Positions 1 through 12,100 of a stretch of DNA of 64,000 bases are shown here, in pieces. Position numbers and translations under genes: made by a program. Origin of the DNA: Garcia nutans (Eukaryota > Streptophyta > Magnoliopsida > Malpighiales > Euphorbiaceae). Where the stretch lies: positions 8,246,001 through 8,310,000 of the forward strand of contig CANTUV010000051.1 of the NCBI GenBank assembly GCA_947685225.1, given 5' to 3'. How positions within the stretch are numbered: position 1 is the first letter of the stretch; every line of letters begins with the position of its first letter. Under the pieces are notes generated by a model, which saw only the letters and a program-made list of their open reading frames with translations, was not told where the DNA came from and did no database searches.

Positions 1-3000
1 AAAGCAATGTAATTGCAAAAATTCAAGATGCTTGAAGTTGTAAGTACTTCATCTCTTTCGCCTGTATTTTCAGCATGTAAGTTTGATTTTATTTGTTTTC
101 CTTATATTTTTAATTTTGATACTCTCCCGAACTCCGCCTGCGAGTATCGTAGCCGGTCCCAAGCCCGGATAAAGGAGGAGGGTTGCGGTAGGTTGGCGGC
201 CAGTGTAAAAATTTTGCCAAACTTTTTATGGATCCTCAAAGCTATCATTATACCGTTGGGACGTGCTCACCTAGGCACGCGCTACATCGGCACCCGGGTG
301 TAGTGTTAAATGAGCAAGGGGTTCCATCACATCGACGCCTGGGTGTGGTGGAGTATGAGTAAAGGTTCCCATGCCATGGACGGGTATGGGTAAAGAAGTT
401 AGTCCCGCCATATCAACGCCCGAATGTGGTGTCAGACAGGAAAGGGCTACCGCATTATGTACGAATGCGGCTAAAGAAGCAAGTCCAAGGGAGCCGATTA
501 AGATTAGGTAGTTGAAATATTGGCACTCTGACTGGGAAGTCTATAGAGCTTGTGGATACTTTGAAAAGAAGGAAGGTTAGTATTGCTTGTTTGCAGGAAA
601 CCAGGTGGAAGGGAAATAAAACAATAGAGATTGGTAACTCAGGATATAAGCTGTGGTATTGTGGCTTGGATAACAATAGGAATGGTGTGGGCATTATTAT
701 TGAGCCTACACTTAAAGACAAGGTGGTGGAAGTGAAGAGAAAGGGAGACAGGTTTATCTCTTTGAGGCTTGTTTTGGGAGATAACACTATTAATATTATT
801 AGTGCTTACTCGAAGACGGGACAAAAGTAAGTGTAAGGATTGCAAGGTCATTCCAGGTGAAGCATTGACGGCGCAACATCGTATTGTAGTTTTAGATGTT
901 AAGAATAAAAGTAGCTGGAGGAATGATAAGAAAGTATTGGAACTAAGGATAAGATGGTGGAAATTGAAAGACCTAGCTCAAGGTACCTTTAAGGAGGAGT
1001 TACTAAAGGAAGACATTTGGAACCTTGAGGCTAGTGCAGAGGACTTGTGGACAAAAATGAAAGGTGGCATTAAGAAAGCAGGTAGTAAATTGCTTGGGAT
1101 CTCTAAAGGGGCAGGGCCTCGACCGCACGATGCATGGTGGTGGGATGAGGAGGTTCAAAAGGCTATTAAGGCTAAGAGGGAATGGTATAAAAAGTTACCG
1201 AATGCGGTTAGTAGCGAGGCCTTTGAGGAATATAAGAGGGCTAAGAAAGAGGCAAAGAAGGCTGTTAGTGTAGCTCGTGGCAGAGCTTTAGAAGGGATTT
1301 ATCAAAAGTTAGGTACTAAAGAGGGAGAAATGGACATTTATAAGATTGCAAGGATGAGAGAAAGGAAAAGCAGAGATTTAAGCCAAGTCAAATGTATAAA
1401 GGACGAAGATCAACGGGTGTTGACAGGAGATGTTGAGATTAAGGAGAGGTGAAAGGCTTATTTTGAGCAGTTATTCAATCCTGAACATGAACAAGATTTT
1501 CAAGGTCTTCATGCAACAAATGGTTATATTAGCTGGTCTAGGAGGATCTTGCATAGTGAAGTAAGAGAAGCTTTGAAGTATATGAAAGTTGGTAAAGCTT
1601 GTGGCCCGGATGGTATTTCTATAGATGTTTAGAAGAACCTTGGAGAGGTAGGAGTTGCCTGGTTAACTAAACTCTTTAATGCTATTGTGAAAGAACGTAA
1701 GATACCGAATGCCTGGAGGAAGAGTATCATGGTACCCATATATAAAAATAAGGGAGACATTCAATGCTGTACAAATTATCGGGGTATCAAACTTATGAGC
1801 CATACTATGAAATTATGGGAAAGGATTATTGAACACAGATTGAGGAAGCTTACAAGAGTTTCGGAGAATCAGTTTGGGTTTATGCCAGGGAGATCTACCA
1901 TGGAGGCTATTTCTCTTCTAAAAAGACTAATGGAATTGTATCAAGAGAAGAAGAAAGATCTCCACATGGTATTTATTGACTTGGAGAAAGCCTATGATAG
2001 AGTACCAAGAGAAGTGTTATGGTGGGTTTTGAAGAGGAAAGAAGTCAGCGGCAAATATATCAACATCATCAAGGACATGTATGAGAATGCATCTACTAGT
2101 GTAAAAACACCTGGTGGAGACACTGAGGCTTTCCCCATTACTACCGGATTGCATTAAGGTTCAGCCATGAGTCCATATTTATTTACCCTGGTTATGGACG
2201 AGCTAACCAGAAGCATATAAGACGATGTTCCTTGGTGTATGTTGTTTGCTGATGACATTATTTTAATTGATGAGACTAGTGCTGTTGTAAACCGTAAGTT
2301 GGAAGTGTGGAGAAAAACCCTCGAGGACAAGGGTTTTAAGTTAAGTAGGAGTAAAACGGAATATATGCACTGTGAGTTCAGTCTAAGGAAGAAGCAGGAA
2401 CATGAGGTTAAGTTGGATGGAGTTTTGGTTCCTAAAACCAAGCAGTTCAAATATTTGGGTTTGGTGTTCCAGAATGATGACCGTATAGATGAATATGTGG
2501 CTCACAGAATACAGGTAGGGTGGTTGAAGTGGAAGGGTGCGACTGGGGTTCTATGTGATAAGAAAATACCTCTGAAAGTGAAATGTAAATTCTATAGGAC
2601 GGTTGTTAGACCTGCGATGCTCTATGGTAGTGAGTGTTGGGCACCAACGGGACAACATTTGCATAAGATGAGTGTGGCAGAAATGAGGATGCTAAGATGG
2701 ATGCGTGGACATACCAGACTGGACAAAATTAAGAATGTTCATATTCGACAAAAAGTCCAAGTAGTGGATGTCGGAGATAAGGTGAGGGAAGGAAGATTTA
2801 GATGGTATGGGCATGTTTTAAGAAGACCTCCTAATGCTGCGGTTCGTAAGTGTGAGAATTTGTTGATTGAGGGGGCTAGAGGTCGTGGAAGACCTAGAAC
2901 TGTGTGGAAGGAGGTGATAGCAAGAGACTTACGTGTCTTAGATCTTGATGCGGATTTGATTAATGACAGACTTGAATGGAGACGTAATATCCGTGTCTTG

Positions 3001-6000
3001 GAAGGGGCCTAAGGCTGGAGTATCTTTTTTGGTGTCTTTTGAGCTTATTTTGTGGAAGATCCATACAGCCGACCCCAATTTGTTTGGGACTAAGGCTTAA
3101 TTGTTGTTGTTGTTTGATACTCTCCCGACCCAGATGTTGTTCTCATAATCGGTAAATCTGTTTGCATATGCTCGATCCTTTCCCTTGTCAAGGTAAGACG
3201 TGTTAATCAAGAGAGAGAGTTTTCATGTGTAGTCACAAAGAGCTTCAACTCTTTAAACAATGTCTGAATTTAGAATATTAAAAAATGTTACGCCTATATG
3301 TCACTGCAATATAGAAAAAATAGAAACGATATGCCTTTTCTTCCATGTTTCCTCGAGGAGTTATATATACTAATGTGCTCTGCGAGGGAATGACCTGGGG
3401 GTTACATACAAAGACTGCCTAAATTCATGTTCTGTGAGGGAATGACTTGGGGGCTTATATACAAAGATTGTCTAAATTCATGTTCTGTGAGTGAATGAGC
3501 TGGGGGATTTATGTACAAGGACTGTCTACATTCATACCTTTTGAGAAGTATCTCTTGTACAAAAGTTGTAATTGCTTCACTTTTCCTCCCCTCTCCTCCT
3601 TTCCAATAGCTTATAAGTTTACATGTAATTTTTATCCTCTCTTCCCTATGTTGGTCTTTTTGTGAACCATTGGAAAGTAAAGAATTGGGTATACTCAAAT
3701 TCTTTAAAACCCACAACATATAATCCAGTGCGCAACAAAGTCATGGGATTCCTCTAGAGATATAGTTGATGTCTTCTTTGACACAGTTGGCTATTACATT
3801 GTGATGCATCATTTTTTTTTTGTATGTCTTGGCTATTATAAGAAGGAAGCTTTTGCTATTTTTAGGTATTGTGAGTGCTTTGCTGCTGGAATTCATTGTA
3901 ATGGTTGCAATTGCATAAAGTGTTTTAACAATGTGGAAAATGAGGCTGCTAGGCAGGAGGCTGTTGGAGCTACCTTAGAGCGCAATCCAAATGCTTTTAG
4001 ACCTAAGATTGCCAGCAGCCCACATGGACATCTGGATGCAAGGGTATGTATCTGGCTTTCCTTTGAGTTTGAATCAATAATGGTTAACAGTACGTCACTA
4101 ATCTATGATTTGATCAGCTTTCGACATTTAAATTAAGTGCTTAAGCATGATTTTCACTGGAAAACACGAGGCAAAATTTATTATACATAGAAGTATCTTC
4201 CATTAAGTTTGTTTGCTGGTGTTAATGGTACATTTCTCATTTCTTATCAATTGCTTGGCATTGATCTAATTTTGAGTTCTTTTCACTACTTCTGAATTAG
4301 ATTTAGTGTAAAGATACAGATTACAAAGTGATCCTGTGCTTTCTTTCTGCATTTACTTTTCAGAAGGAATGTTGGATAAAGTAATTTTGTAGTTAAGACT
4401 TTAGAATAAGAAGGGAGAGATATGTTAATTCCTCGCTCAAAATGAGTTTAAACTTGAATTTTAAACTTTTATTCTCTATTCTCATTATAGTTTGCATGCA
4501 TTTAAAATGTCATAAAAAATAAATCCAGGAAGATGCAAGGGAAGCTCAAATTATTGGGAAGCACAATAAAGGTTGTCACTGCAAGAAATCAGGGTGCCTG
4601 AAGAAGTACTGTGAGTGCTTCCAAGCCAATATTTTGTGCTCTGACAATTGTAAATGCATGGACTGCAAGAACTTTGAAGGAAGTGAAGAAAGAAGGGCTC
4701 TCTTTCATGTTAATCATACTGGCATTGCTTGCTTGCAGCAATCAACAAATGCGGCCATTGGATCATCTGGCTATGGAACCTCTCTGGTGTCTAAGAAGAG
4801 AAAGAATGAAGAATTCTTAGGCAGTGTAACTAAAGATCAATCTGAAAAATTTCAACAGGTATGATGGATGTGAAAAATCTAATTGATCCTTATGAGTGTA
4901 TTTTTTTTATATCAAAGCAAATGTTCTTATTTATTTATGTTGTAGTGAACTCTCCATCTACAAGCACAAGAGGTTTTATTATTATTATTTTACTTTAATG
5001 AACAAAAATTGTTTTCAATTTTGCAATCAACCTATCCTGTTCTTGTAGTTGAGGCTTTATGCAAATTAACTGTGATTTTATGTGGTACTTCTGATGTCAT
5101 TAATGCACCGAGTGATCTTTGAAAATAGCAGATATCTTTAATTTTAATTTCTTCTTTAAGATTAGATAGGTGTTAAAATGTTATCTTATTATTTTTCTCA
5201 TTTGCATTTTAGCCCCATGGCCATGTGTTCTCTGGTTGGAAGTGCATATCATTTTTAATTTTTTTAACTTTTCCTTGTCTCCATTTTTACTTTCCTCCAG
5301 GAAAATCATCCAAGGAATTCTGCAGCTTCTTCTTCTCCCTTATCTGCTCCTGTTTCTCATGCTGCTAGTGCAACTGTATTGGGATTGCCAAAATTGACAT
5401 ACAAGTAAACACTTTTCTGCATTATTTTCCTCATATTATTCATGAAAATTTCTCCTTTTCTTTCATTCCCCTCCTCTCTCCCCTTTTTTTCAAGTACTGA
5501 TTAGCATTCTTGCATGTGAATGAAGGTCTCCTTTGGCAGGCATACTTCAACCACAGGATGTGAAGGATATATGCTCACTCTTAGTTGTACTTTCAGAGGA
5601 GGCTAGAAGAGCACTTGCAGGTTTTGATAAATATATAGAAACACGTGCACATATTTCTTAGCATTTTCTTCCTACAAATTTTACTGTGGATTACATGACT
5701 GCAATGGATACAACTACTATATTTTCCCTTTGTATAACTTTTTGATCAAACATTTGAAGAAATTCGCAGAATTGGTTTCGGAAAATTTCAATATGATCTG
5801 TTACCAGATTATTTGGTATTTTCTTGCTATTGAGAAACATGTTCTCTCTTATTATATTGGAAGCAGGTAGTTATTTTATTTGGAGGGAGAGAAGTGAACT
5901 GACAGTGAGTTCTGATGGGTTTAGACTTACTTTTGAGAAAAAATCTCTCTTATGAATTGTTAGTTTATTACCTCCTCTTCTCAAATATTAACGATGCTTT

Positions 6001-7329
6001 CTTAAATAATATGATGTAGTATTTTCTACCTGTTCATTTTGGTCTTATTCCAATTTCAAGCACTATCTCTTTAAATACATCATCACATTGTCCTCGGCTT
6101 TTCTATCCAGTTTCTCTTTTTCTTTTTCTTTTTTTTTTTGCTCTTGTAAAAAAGATCAAAGGTTAGAAAAAATTGATTAATGTCTTAAATATTTGTTTTG
6201 TCCTGTCTATATGTTTGTGCAATGGTGAGTGTTTTACTTTTATGAATAAGTTAATGTGTAGATAAGATCCATTCTTTTCATTCATAAACATTTTATGTTC
6301 TTTCTAAATGCGCAACTCAACTCTATATAGGAAAAATGGATGATAGGCAACCTGAGAGAGAAGACAATCACAATGTCAAAACTACTTCTGCTTTGTCCAC
6401 ACAAGGGAGGAAAGATAGTCTGAGTGGACATGGTATCCATAAACCTTTGCCTGATGATTGCATGAATGGGAACAAAGCAATAAGTGATCTGGAAAATGGA
6501 AGGCCGGCATCACCTGAAATTGATCTGATGTGTCATGAACAAGATATGATATTTATGGAAGCTGGGCCACCAACTGGGGTTGGAGGACTGGGTGGAAACA
6601 AAACCCAGGTATCATCTAGTGGGCATGAGTGCTCAGAGGTTTATGCAGAGCAAGAAAAGATCATCTTGACCAGGTTCCGGGATTTTCTTAATAGATTTAT
6701 CACTTGTGGGAGCATAAAGGGTAATTTTCTTAGTTTAAAATGCAATTGACTGCTAAGTAATGTTCTGTTCATCAAATTAATTATCATTTTTTTGATAGTT
6801 AAATGAACTTATTTACAATAGGCTGACTAGATTGACTATGCAATGAAATAGAGTTTACCCTGGCTTTTTTTTTTTACTGCCGGCATTCTATCCAGCTCTC
6901 AGATATTGGATGGTTGAATTGAGTCTTTTAGTTACCTGAGAGTGTTCAATTACAGCTATCAAGTGATTCTTACTCTTTGATATGATTTTCTGATATAAAA
7001 TGCTGATATAAGAACCAGTTATGGGTTTTGTAGAATTAAAGATCCTTCACTCAGAGAGTATGAGAGATAAAAGAGTCCTGAATCTCATTTATTTGTTTGA
7101 GTTGCACTTTGCTGAAGCTCAAAAATGCTGAATCCTGAGAATTAGAAAATGAAAACATAATTGAAATCAAACATGTTAAAGGAAATTTTCTGAAACATTA
7201 GTATCTCAGCAGGTTGAATTATTATCTAACCTTACATGCTGATGTTCTCAACTTATATACCATCTCTTTTACGTTGCAGAAACGATGTATTCTTCATCAG
7301 CTAAGAAAATGGGGAACCAACAAGAATAA
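1..7329 (+). CDS. TCX7-like: Tesmin/TSO1-like CXC protein, TCX5/6/7 (LIN54-like) clade; 5' part outside the window
   Basis: Exons read as 1-39, 3866-4043, 4529-4858, 5301-5404, 5526-5620, 6331-6720 and 7280-7329, all with GT-AG borders and matching phases. The first two exons form CXC motif 1 (CNCKNSRC, YCECFAAG, then CNGCNCIKC). The third forms CXC motif 2 (GCHCKKSGC, YCECFQAN, CKCMDCKNF). The linker carries the family signature RNPNAFRPKI and a short SPHG motif. CXC motif 1 has two residues between its third and fourth cysteine groups (C-N-G-C), as in LIN54 and plant TCX5/6/7 rather than TSO1 itself. CXC motifs bind CHR-type TTYGAA DNA, and this clade acts in plant DREAM complexes in the nucleus (family knowledge). 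The C-terminal exons encode a conserved helix (GILQPQDVKDICSLL) and an acidic tail. The reading frame ends at TAA 7327-7329, but coding-like codons continue in the same frame. The intron between exons 39 and 3866 carries a LINE. Identity is strong; assignment to TCX7 rests on clade spacing and neighbours. Confidence 0.9.
115..130 (+). repeat. Left target-site duplication of the intronic LINE
   Basis: TTTGATACTCTCCCGA here matches 3113-3128 exactly, just outside the (TTG)n tail. The exact match marks the original insertion point in the TCX intron. Confidence 0.93.
131..3112 (+). mobile_element. RTE-clade non-LTR retrotransposon (LINE), internally deleted and inactive
   Basis: The element is bounded by 16-bp direct repeats TTTGATACTCTCCCGA at 115-130 and 3113-3128. 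Its 3' end is a short (TTG)n tail, typical of plant RTE elements, preceded by a conserved GTTTGGGACTAAGG box. The 5' part (about 510-805) encodes the start of an AP-like endonuclease (LQETRWKG). Near 807-812 the frame jumps to LTRRRDKSKCK, so roughly 90-100 codons with most catalytic residues are missing. The reverse transcriptase covers about 1560-2450, with GFMPGRSTMEA, FIDLEKAYDRVPRE and the FADDI catalytic box. A C-terminal part follows to 3011. In-frame stops occur at 1450-1452, 1630-1632, 2155-2157 and about 2218. It lies inside an intron of the TCX gene in the sense direction, so the host gene may still splice around it. Confidence 0.93.
3113..3128 (+). repeat. Right target-site duplication of the intronic LINE
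   Basis: This is the second copy of TTTGATACTCTCCCGA. The first T residues merge with the LINE tail, so the true duplication could be one or two bases shorter. Confidence 0.9.
3376..3535. repeat. Three-copy minisatellite, period 52-53 bp, in the TCX intron
   Basis: The block around GGAATGACCTGGGGG followed by TACAAAGACTG and AAATTCATGT recurs with equivalent points at 3388, 3440 and 3493. The units have drifted by a few bases each. Apparent open frames on the minus strand here only reflect the repeat. Confidence 0.85.
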
Positions 7330-9116
7330 GCAGAGAGAGAGCATATAAATGCTGCAACAGAAACAGGAAATCATAAGAAGGCTTGTAACGATACCATTGT
7401 GAAATCTTCTGTCTTAGCAACTTCTGCTTCTAATGGTATTCTGCCTACAATAATGTCTTCACCTCCTGTTGAAAACGGAAAGATTATCTAGAGAATAAAA
7501 AGGAGCTAAATTATGGAGAAAATACTTCAAAATAACATCATACGCTTGTACGATGAAATAACAATCTCCAGCTATTTTTGATGCGGTAAGATCTCCAAAT
7601 GTGCTTCTCGAGGAATTAATTACTGATTTTGAAATACTAATATTTTTCTTTTTTCCAGTTTTGTGATGGTGAATGCAGAGATATTAATTGTAAATTATTC
7701 ATGTAAATATCTAATTTTTTTTTGTCTAACGAAGGTTATTTATTTTTCCATCTTTTTTGAAGAGTGAATCTTCCTCGTAATTTCTACCTTTTTTTTATTA
7801 GTTTTTATTTAAGCATTTGGTCATTTTGAATTTTAATTGGCGTGTTGCTGAAGCTTCCTATTTTGCTGAAACATTCGTTTTCTGAATGGTTCTGGATGCA
7901 AAGCCAACAAAACAAATGGTTCTTTCGCCAGAAGTTTCTCCTCCATGTGCCCAATCCTAAGGTTGAATTACATGAAATGAATAGTTGTTAAGTGAATAAT
8001 CTAATTCCGAAATGTTTCGTAGTGGAAAAGATTTTTTCTTTTTTTCCTAATTTTTTTTAGCAAAGATGGCTTGTTGGCAAGTGGGAACAGCGAGGATATC
8101 TCAAAATTGTCAAATTTATTTGTCTAAAACCAAATTAAAATTTCTGTTCTTATCATTTTTATTTATTTAAAATTCGATTAATACTAGTATTTTGATACCA
8201 CTTACCTGAATATAATAAATGTTTAATTATAATAAGCATGTTATATCTGAATGGATAGCTGTTCTGTTAAAAAAAAATGGATAGTTGTTGGCACTAGTAA
8301 CATTGTATTATAATTTAAAAAAAAAAGAAAAGAAATAGATAACAAGCTGGACAATTTCTGATTAAAAAAGCTGATCACATTTGAGGATGAGAATCGCTGC
8401 TCTGGGAAATAGAAATAGGAAAAGTTGTCCTGAGTAAACGACAAAATGTATTACAATTGAATTCTTTTGGAAAAAGGAGTTGAAAATTGAATTGGAATTC
8501 ACCATGGATTATCCTTTTCTTTTGCATGAGCAATTACTTATTTATAGTCGGCAAAACATTCTTATATAACTAAAATTAAAATTTATAAAATCCAAATCCA
8601 GAACTTATTTATTTAAATAAATGTATATTTATGAAGTAAATTATTATATAAAATTATTTTAAATGAATTAAAATTTTTTTTATTAATTTATTAATATTAA
8701 AATTATTATAATATAATTTTATTAATTGATTTATCAATAATAAAAATTAATTAATTTTTATTAATTATATAAAATAATAATTTTAATCATATAATTTGAC
8801 GGGGAGAGTATTATTTTTATTAAATATTTAATAACTATATAATATTATTTTGCAGAAAATTCAAAACCTTTCTAAATTCTAGTCATCATGGCCATTTCTC
8901 TACATGTGCTTCCACTGTTGACCACCAACAAAACTGACACTGTGCTTTTCTCCGAGAAACGGAGAATTCTTATTTCCCGATTAGCACGCTTAACGCTACT
9001 TTCTCAAATCCTCTTACCCATATCTCAAGGGGCCCACATCTTCCAGTCCCACACGTTCCACACGTGTTCTCCTCTAAAACATCCTTGCTTCATTGCTGCC
9101 CCGCCAAAATTCGTTT
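7330..9116. other. Downstream region of the TCX gene and AT-rich intergenic DNA
   Basis: 7330-7491 looks coding in the TCX frame beyond its stop (see findings). After that there is only poly-T and AT-rich sequence. The most AT-rich part is about 8560-8860. I see no further gene or RNA. Confidence 0.6.
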
Positions 9117-9126
9117 CCTATAAATA
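9061..9126 (+). promoter_or_regulatory. Core promoter of the hydrolase gene: G-box and TATA box
   Basis: A palindromic G-box CACGTG sits at 9061-9066 and a TATAAATA box at 9119-9126, 74 bases before the chosen ATG at 9200. This spacing fits a plant 5' UTR of about 40-50 bases. The G-box, but not the TATA box, is kept upstream of the second hydrolase copy (22982-22987). Confidence 0.7.
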
Positions 9127-9199
9127 CGGTTTCCAAACTGTAAAAAAACCAGCCGTTGAATCTACTTTTGTTCCTCTTTCTACTAAAACCATCCTTGAG

Positions 9200-12100
9200 A
9201 TGGAAAAAGAAACTATTGATACTCAAAAGATCCGATCTGATTTCCTCGAAGTTCTTCGTAGTAGAAGATCTGCTGAAGGTTAAGATCGCAATTCTTTATT
9301 TAATTTGTTTGTTTTGTCTGGCTGATTTTGAACTTTTATGATTTGGTTTTGTAGTTCCGTTATCGGTTCAAAATGGAAAACCTGTGGTGGATGCGTTGTA
9401 TCAGGATAATACACTTCCGACGACCAAGAGTGAGGTTAAATTGAACTGAATTCAGTAAGAATTTTATCATATTTTTGAGAATGAGTTTGTAAAGAATTTT
9501 TTTTTTATGTTTTGAGATTAGGCGATGGAGTCTTGTCCAAGAGTGGAGATTAAGAATTTTAAAGATTTAGTGAAAGAGGAAAATGTTTATTTGACTACTG
9601 AGGTTAATTTCAGCTTTTTTCTCCTTTTTTTTGTCCAACTTTATTTCTTAAATAATTGATTAATACTCATAGATTGGTGATTTTGGGAATGAAATGTTGT
9701 GATTAACTATTAATTAATTAGGCAGGGGAGCAAGGGCGTTTGCCTGTTCTAATTCTGAATTTGAAAGAATATAAAGAAAGAAGGCCTGCTGTGGTTTTCT
9801 TGCACAGTACAAATAAGTGCAAAGAATGGTTGAGGCCCTTGCTTAAGGTAGCTACTCATGTTTGATTCTCCAGTGTGTATAAGCCTGGGATTTTATGGAA
9901 ATGACAGTGTTGTTTTTCCTTGTTTCAGGCCTATGCTTCGCGGGGATATGTTGCCATTGCAATCGACTCTCGATACCATGGTGAACGTGCCAAAAATAAA
10001 ACTACTTACCGAGATGTAAGTAAGAAACAATGCCAGTACAGATTTTTGTTTTATCTGGATTTATTGTTTTAATCAAATTTTTGAGGCAAGAAATTCATAA
10101 TTTTATGCAAGATTTGTTCTCTTTGCAATGGGTTACGGGAGGGCAAAGGAGTACATGCTTAGCACCATATGTGCTGTCTCAGTGTTTACATTAAAAATTT
10201 TCTTTCAAATATTTGTACATACTCTGTTTCACTTGAGCACTGGCGTCTAATCTGGTTTTGCTATTCAAAATGCAGGCTCTTGTATCATCATGGAAAAATG
10301 GTGATACAATGCCATTCGTATATGACACGGTAACTTCGCTATCTATTGTTTTGTCTATTTCATTTAGTTAACCTGAATTCTTACTTTCAGCTCAGGAGAT
10401 TTGATGGGTTGGGTTATAAACTAGTAATCAGTTGGACACTTGGACTTGTAGTTCAGTCTTCCAAACGAGTTGAGGCAATAAAGAACTTAAATCTGAAGGG
10501 TTTTGATGATATGTTTATGCTTAGAGATCTATGAAATTATTGGGATTTAATTCTTGGATTACTTTACTTCACAAGCTGATGACTTGAATGTGCAACTGTT
10601 GTAGGTCTGGGACTTGATAAAACTGGCAGATTATCTCACACAAAGGAATGATATAGACCCTAAGAGGATAGGAATAACCGGGGAATCACTGGGAGGTTGG
10701 TCACTTGAGAGTGTAGAAGATGACTAATTTAATGTTGTACATTCTGTTCCATGATAACATCTTGGGTATCATTATGCAATGTAGGAATGCATGCATGGTT
10801 TGCTGCTGCTGCTGACACCAGATATGCTGTGGCTGCCCCTATAATTGGTGTGCAGGTATGCCAAGAAAATGATAAAAAATTGTGGGAGTTGGCAAATGCA
10901 TATTGATTAACATTGTATGCAATTCAATTGCAGGGATTTCGTTGGGCCATAGACAATGATAAATGGCAAGGTCGGGTTGACAGTATAAAGCCTGTATTTG
11001 AAGGTATAACACAAGCAAACTAGATATGGTAACAAGCACCCAAACACATTTCCTGCTAAAATAACTAGTTTGCATTTGTTGTTGTTATCATATGTTTAAT
11101 TCAATCATAGCCTTTTGCTTCTTCTTCTTCTTCTTCTTTTTTTTGTACAAAGCAGTGTTCACTGTAAAATTTACCAAGTTGAAACATTTAATTCTTTTTC
11201 TTTTTTTTTTCAATTAAACTATTATCTGAAAACCCAATATGTAGTTAGTAGAAATGATCAATCAATAAAATGATTAAAGATATGATTTCTATTGTGGCAT
11301 GACTGTTGTTCATATAAATAGTGTCTTTTTCACATTTTACTTGTTGATATGAGTGCACTGAATGCTTGTGGTATGCTTGCACTTGAACTGGAGTCCCTGC
11401 ACCTTTTGTCATTCTGATGGGCTGCATTTTTTTGGTTTCAGCGGCTCGGATAGATTTAGGCAAGACTGCAATTGATAAAGAAGTGGTGGAGAAGGTTAGT
11501 GTATTTTCACTTTAAGCATAGATATTCATGTCAGAGTAACTGCATAATTTTTATGTACTTTCCAGTAAGCTTGATGAATTTCAGGCATAAAATCTATTAG
11601 CATTACAGCTTTCTCGCATGGCTTACCTATTTCTTTCTCTTTTGTACTGGTCTTTTCATCAAGAGACACTTGTCATCATATTTAGCAATTTTGCTGTTAC
11701 AGTTAAGAACTGACATATTGAAGCAAGTAATGTGTAGCTTATATGATTAGCATTCTTTCTTTCTTAGGATCAAATCGCCTAGAGTAGTTTATCTTTTTAA
11801 AAAATTGGATTTATTTTTATATTTATACATCCCTCGACAGGTCTGGGATAGGATTGCTCCAGGTCTGGCCTCTATTTTTGATTCACCATACACAATTCCA
11901 GCCATTGCCCCACGCCCTCTGCTGATTCTAAATGGTAATATTCTTTTATTCTCTTGAATAACCAAATGGAAATTGAGAAAATTTCTTTTTCAGTGACAAA
12001 ACGGATCAAACATTCAAAAGCATCGAAAGTTAATTCTGAATTCACCTATTCAGAGAGAACAACTCTTAACAATTTGGGTGTTTTCATTTAATCCTGATTC

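Noticed and set aside
13..303. 96-codon open frame at the left edge
   Set aside because: It runs from the TCX exon through intron sequence and into the LINE 5' end; no coding logic of its own.
3402..3719. 105-codon minus-strand frame with repeated residues
   Set aside because: The repeated residues come from the 52-bp minisatellite in an intron.
8560..8860. Extremely AT-rich stretch as a replication origin or matrix-attachment site
   Set aside because: AT content alone is common across this window and gives no specific support.
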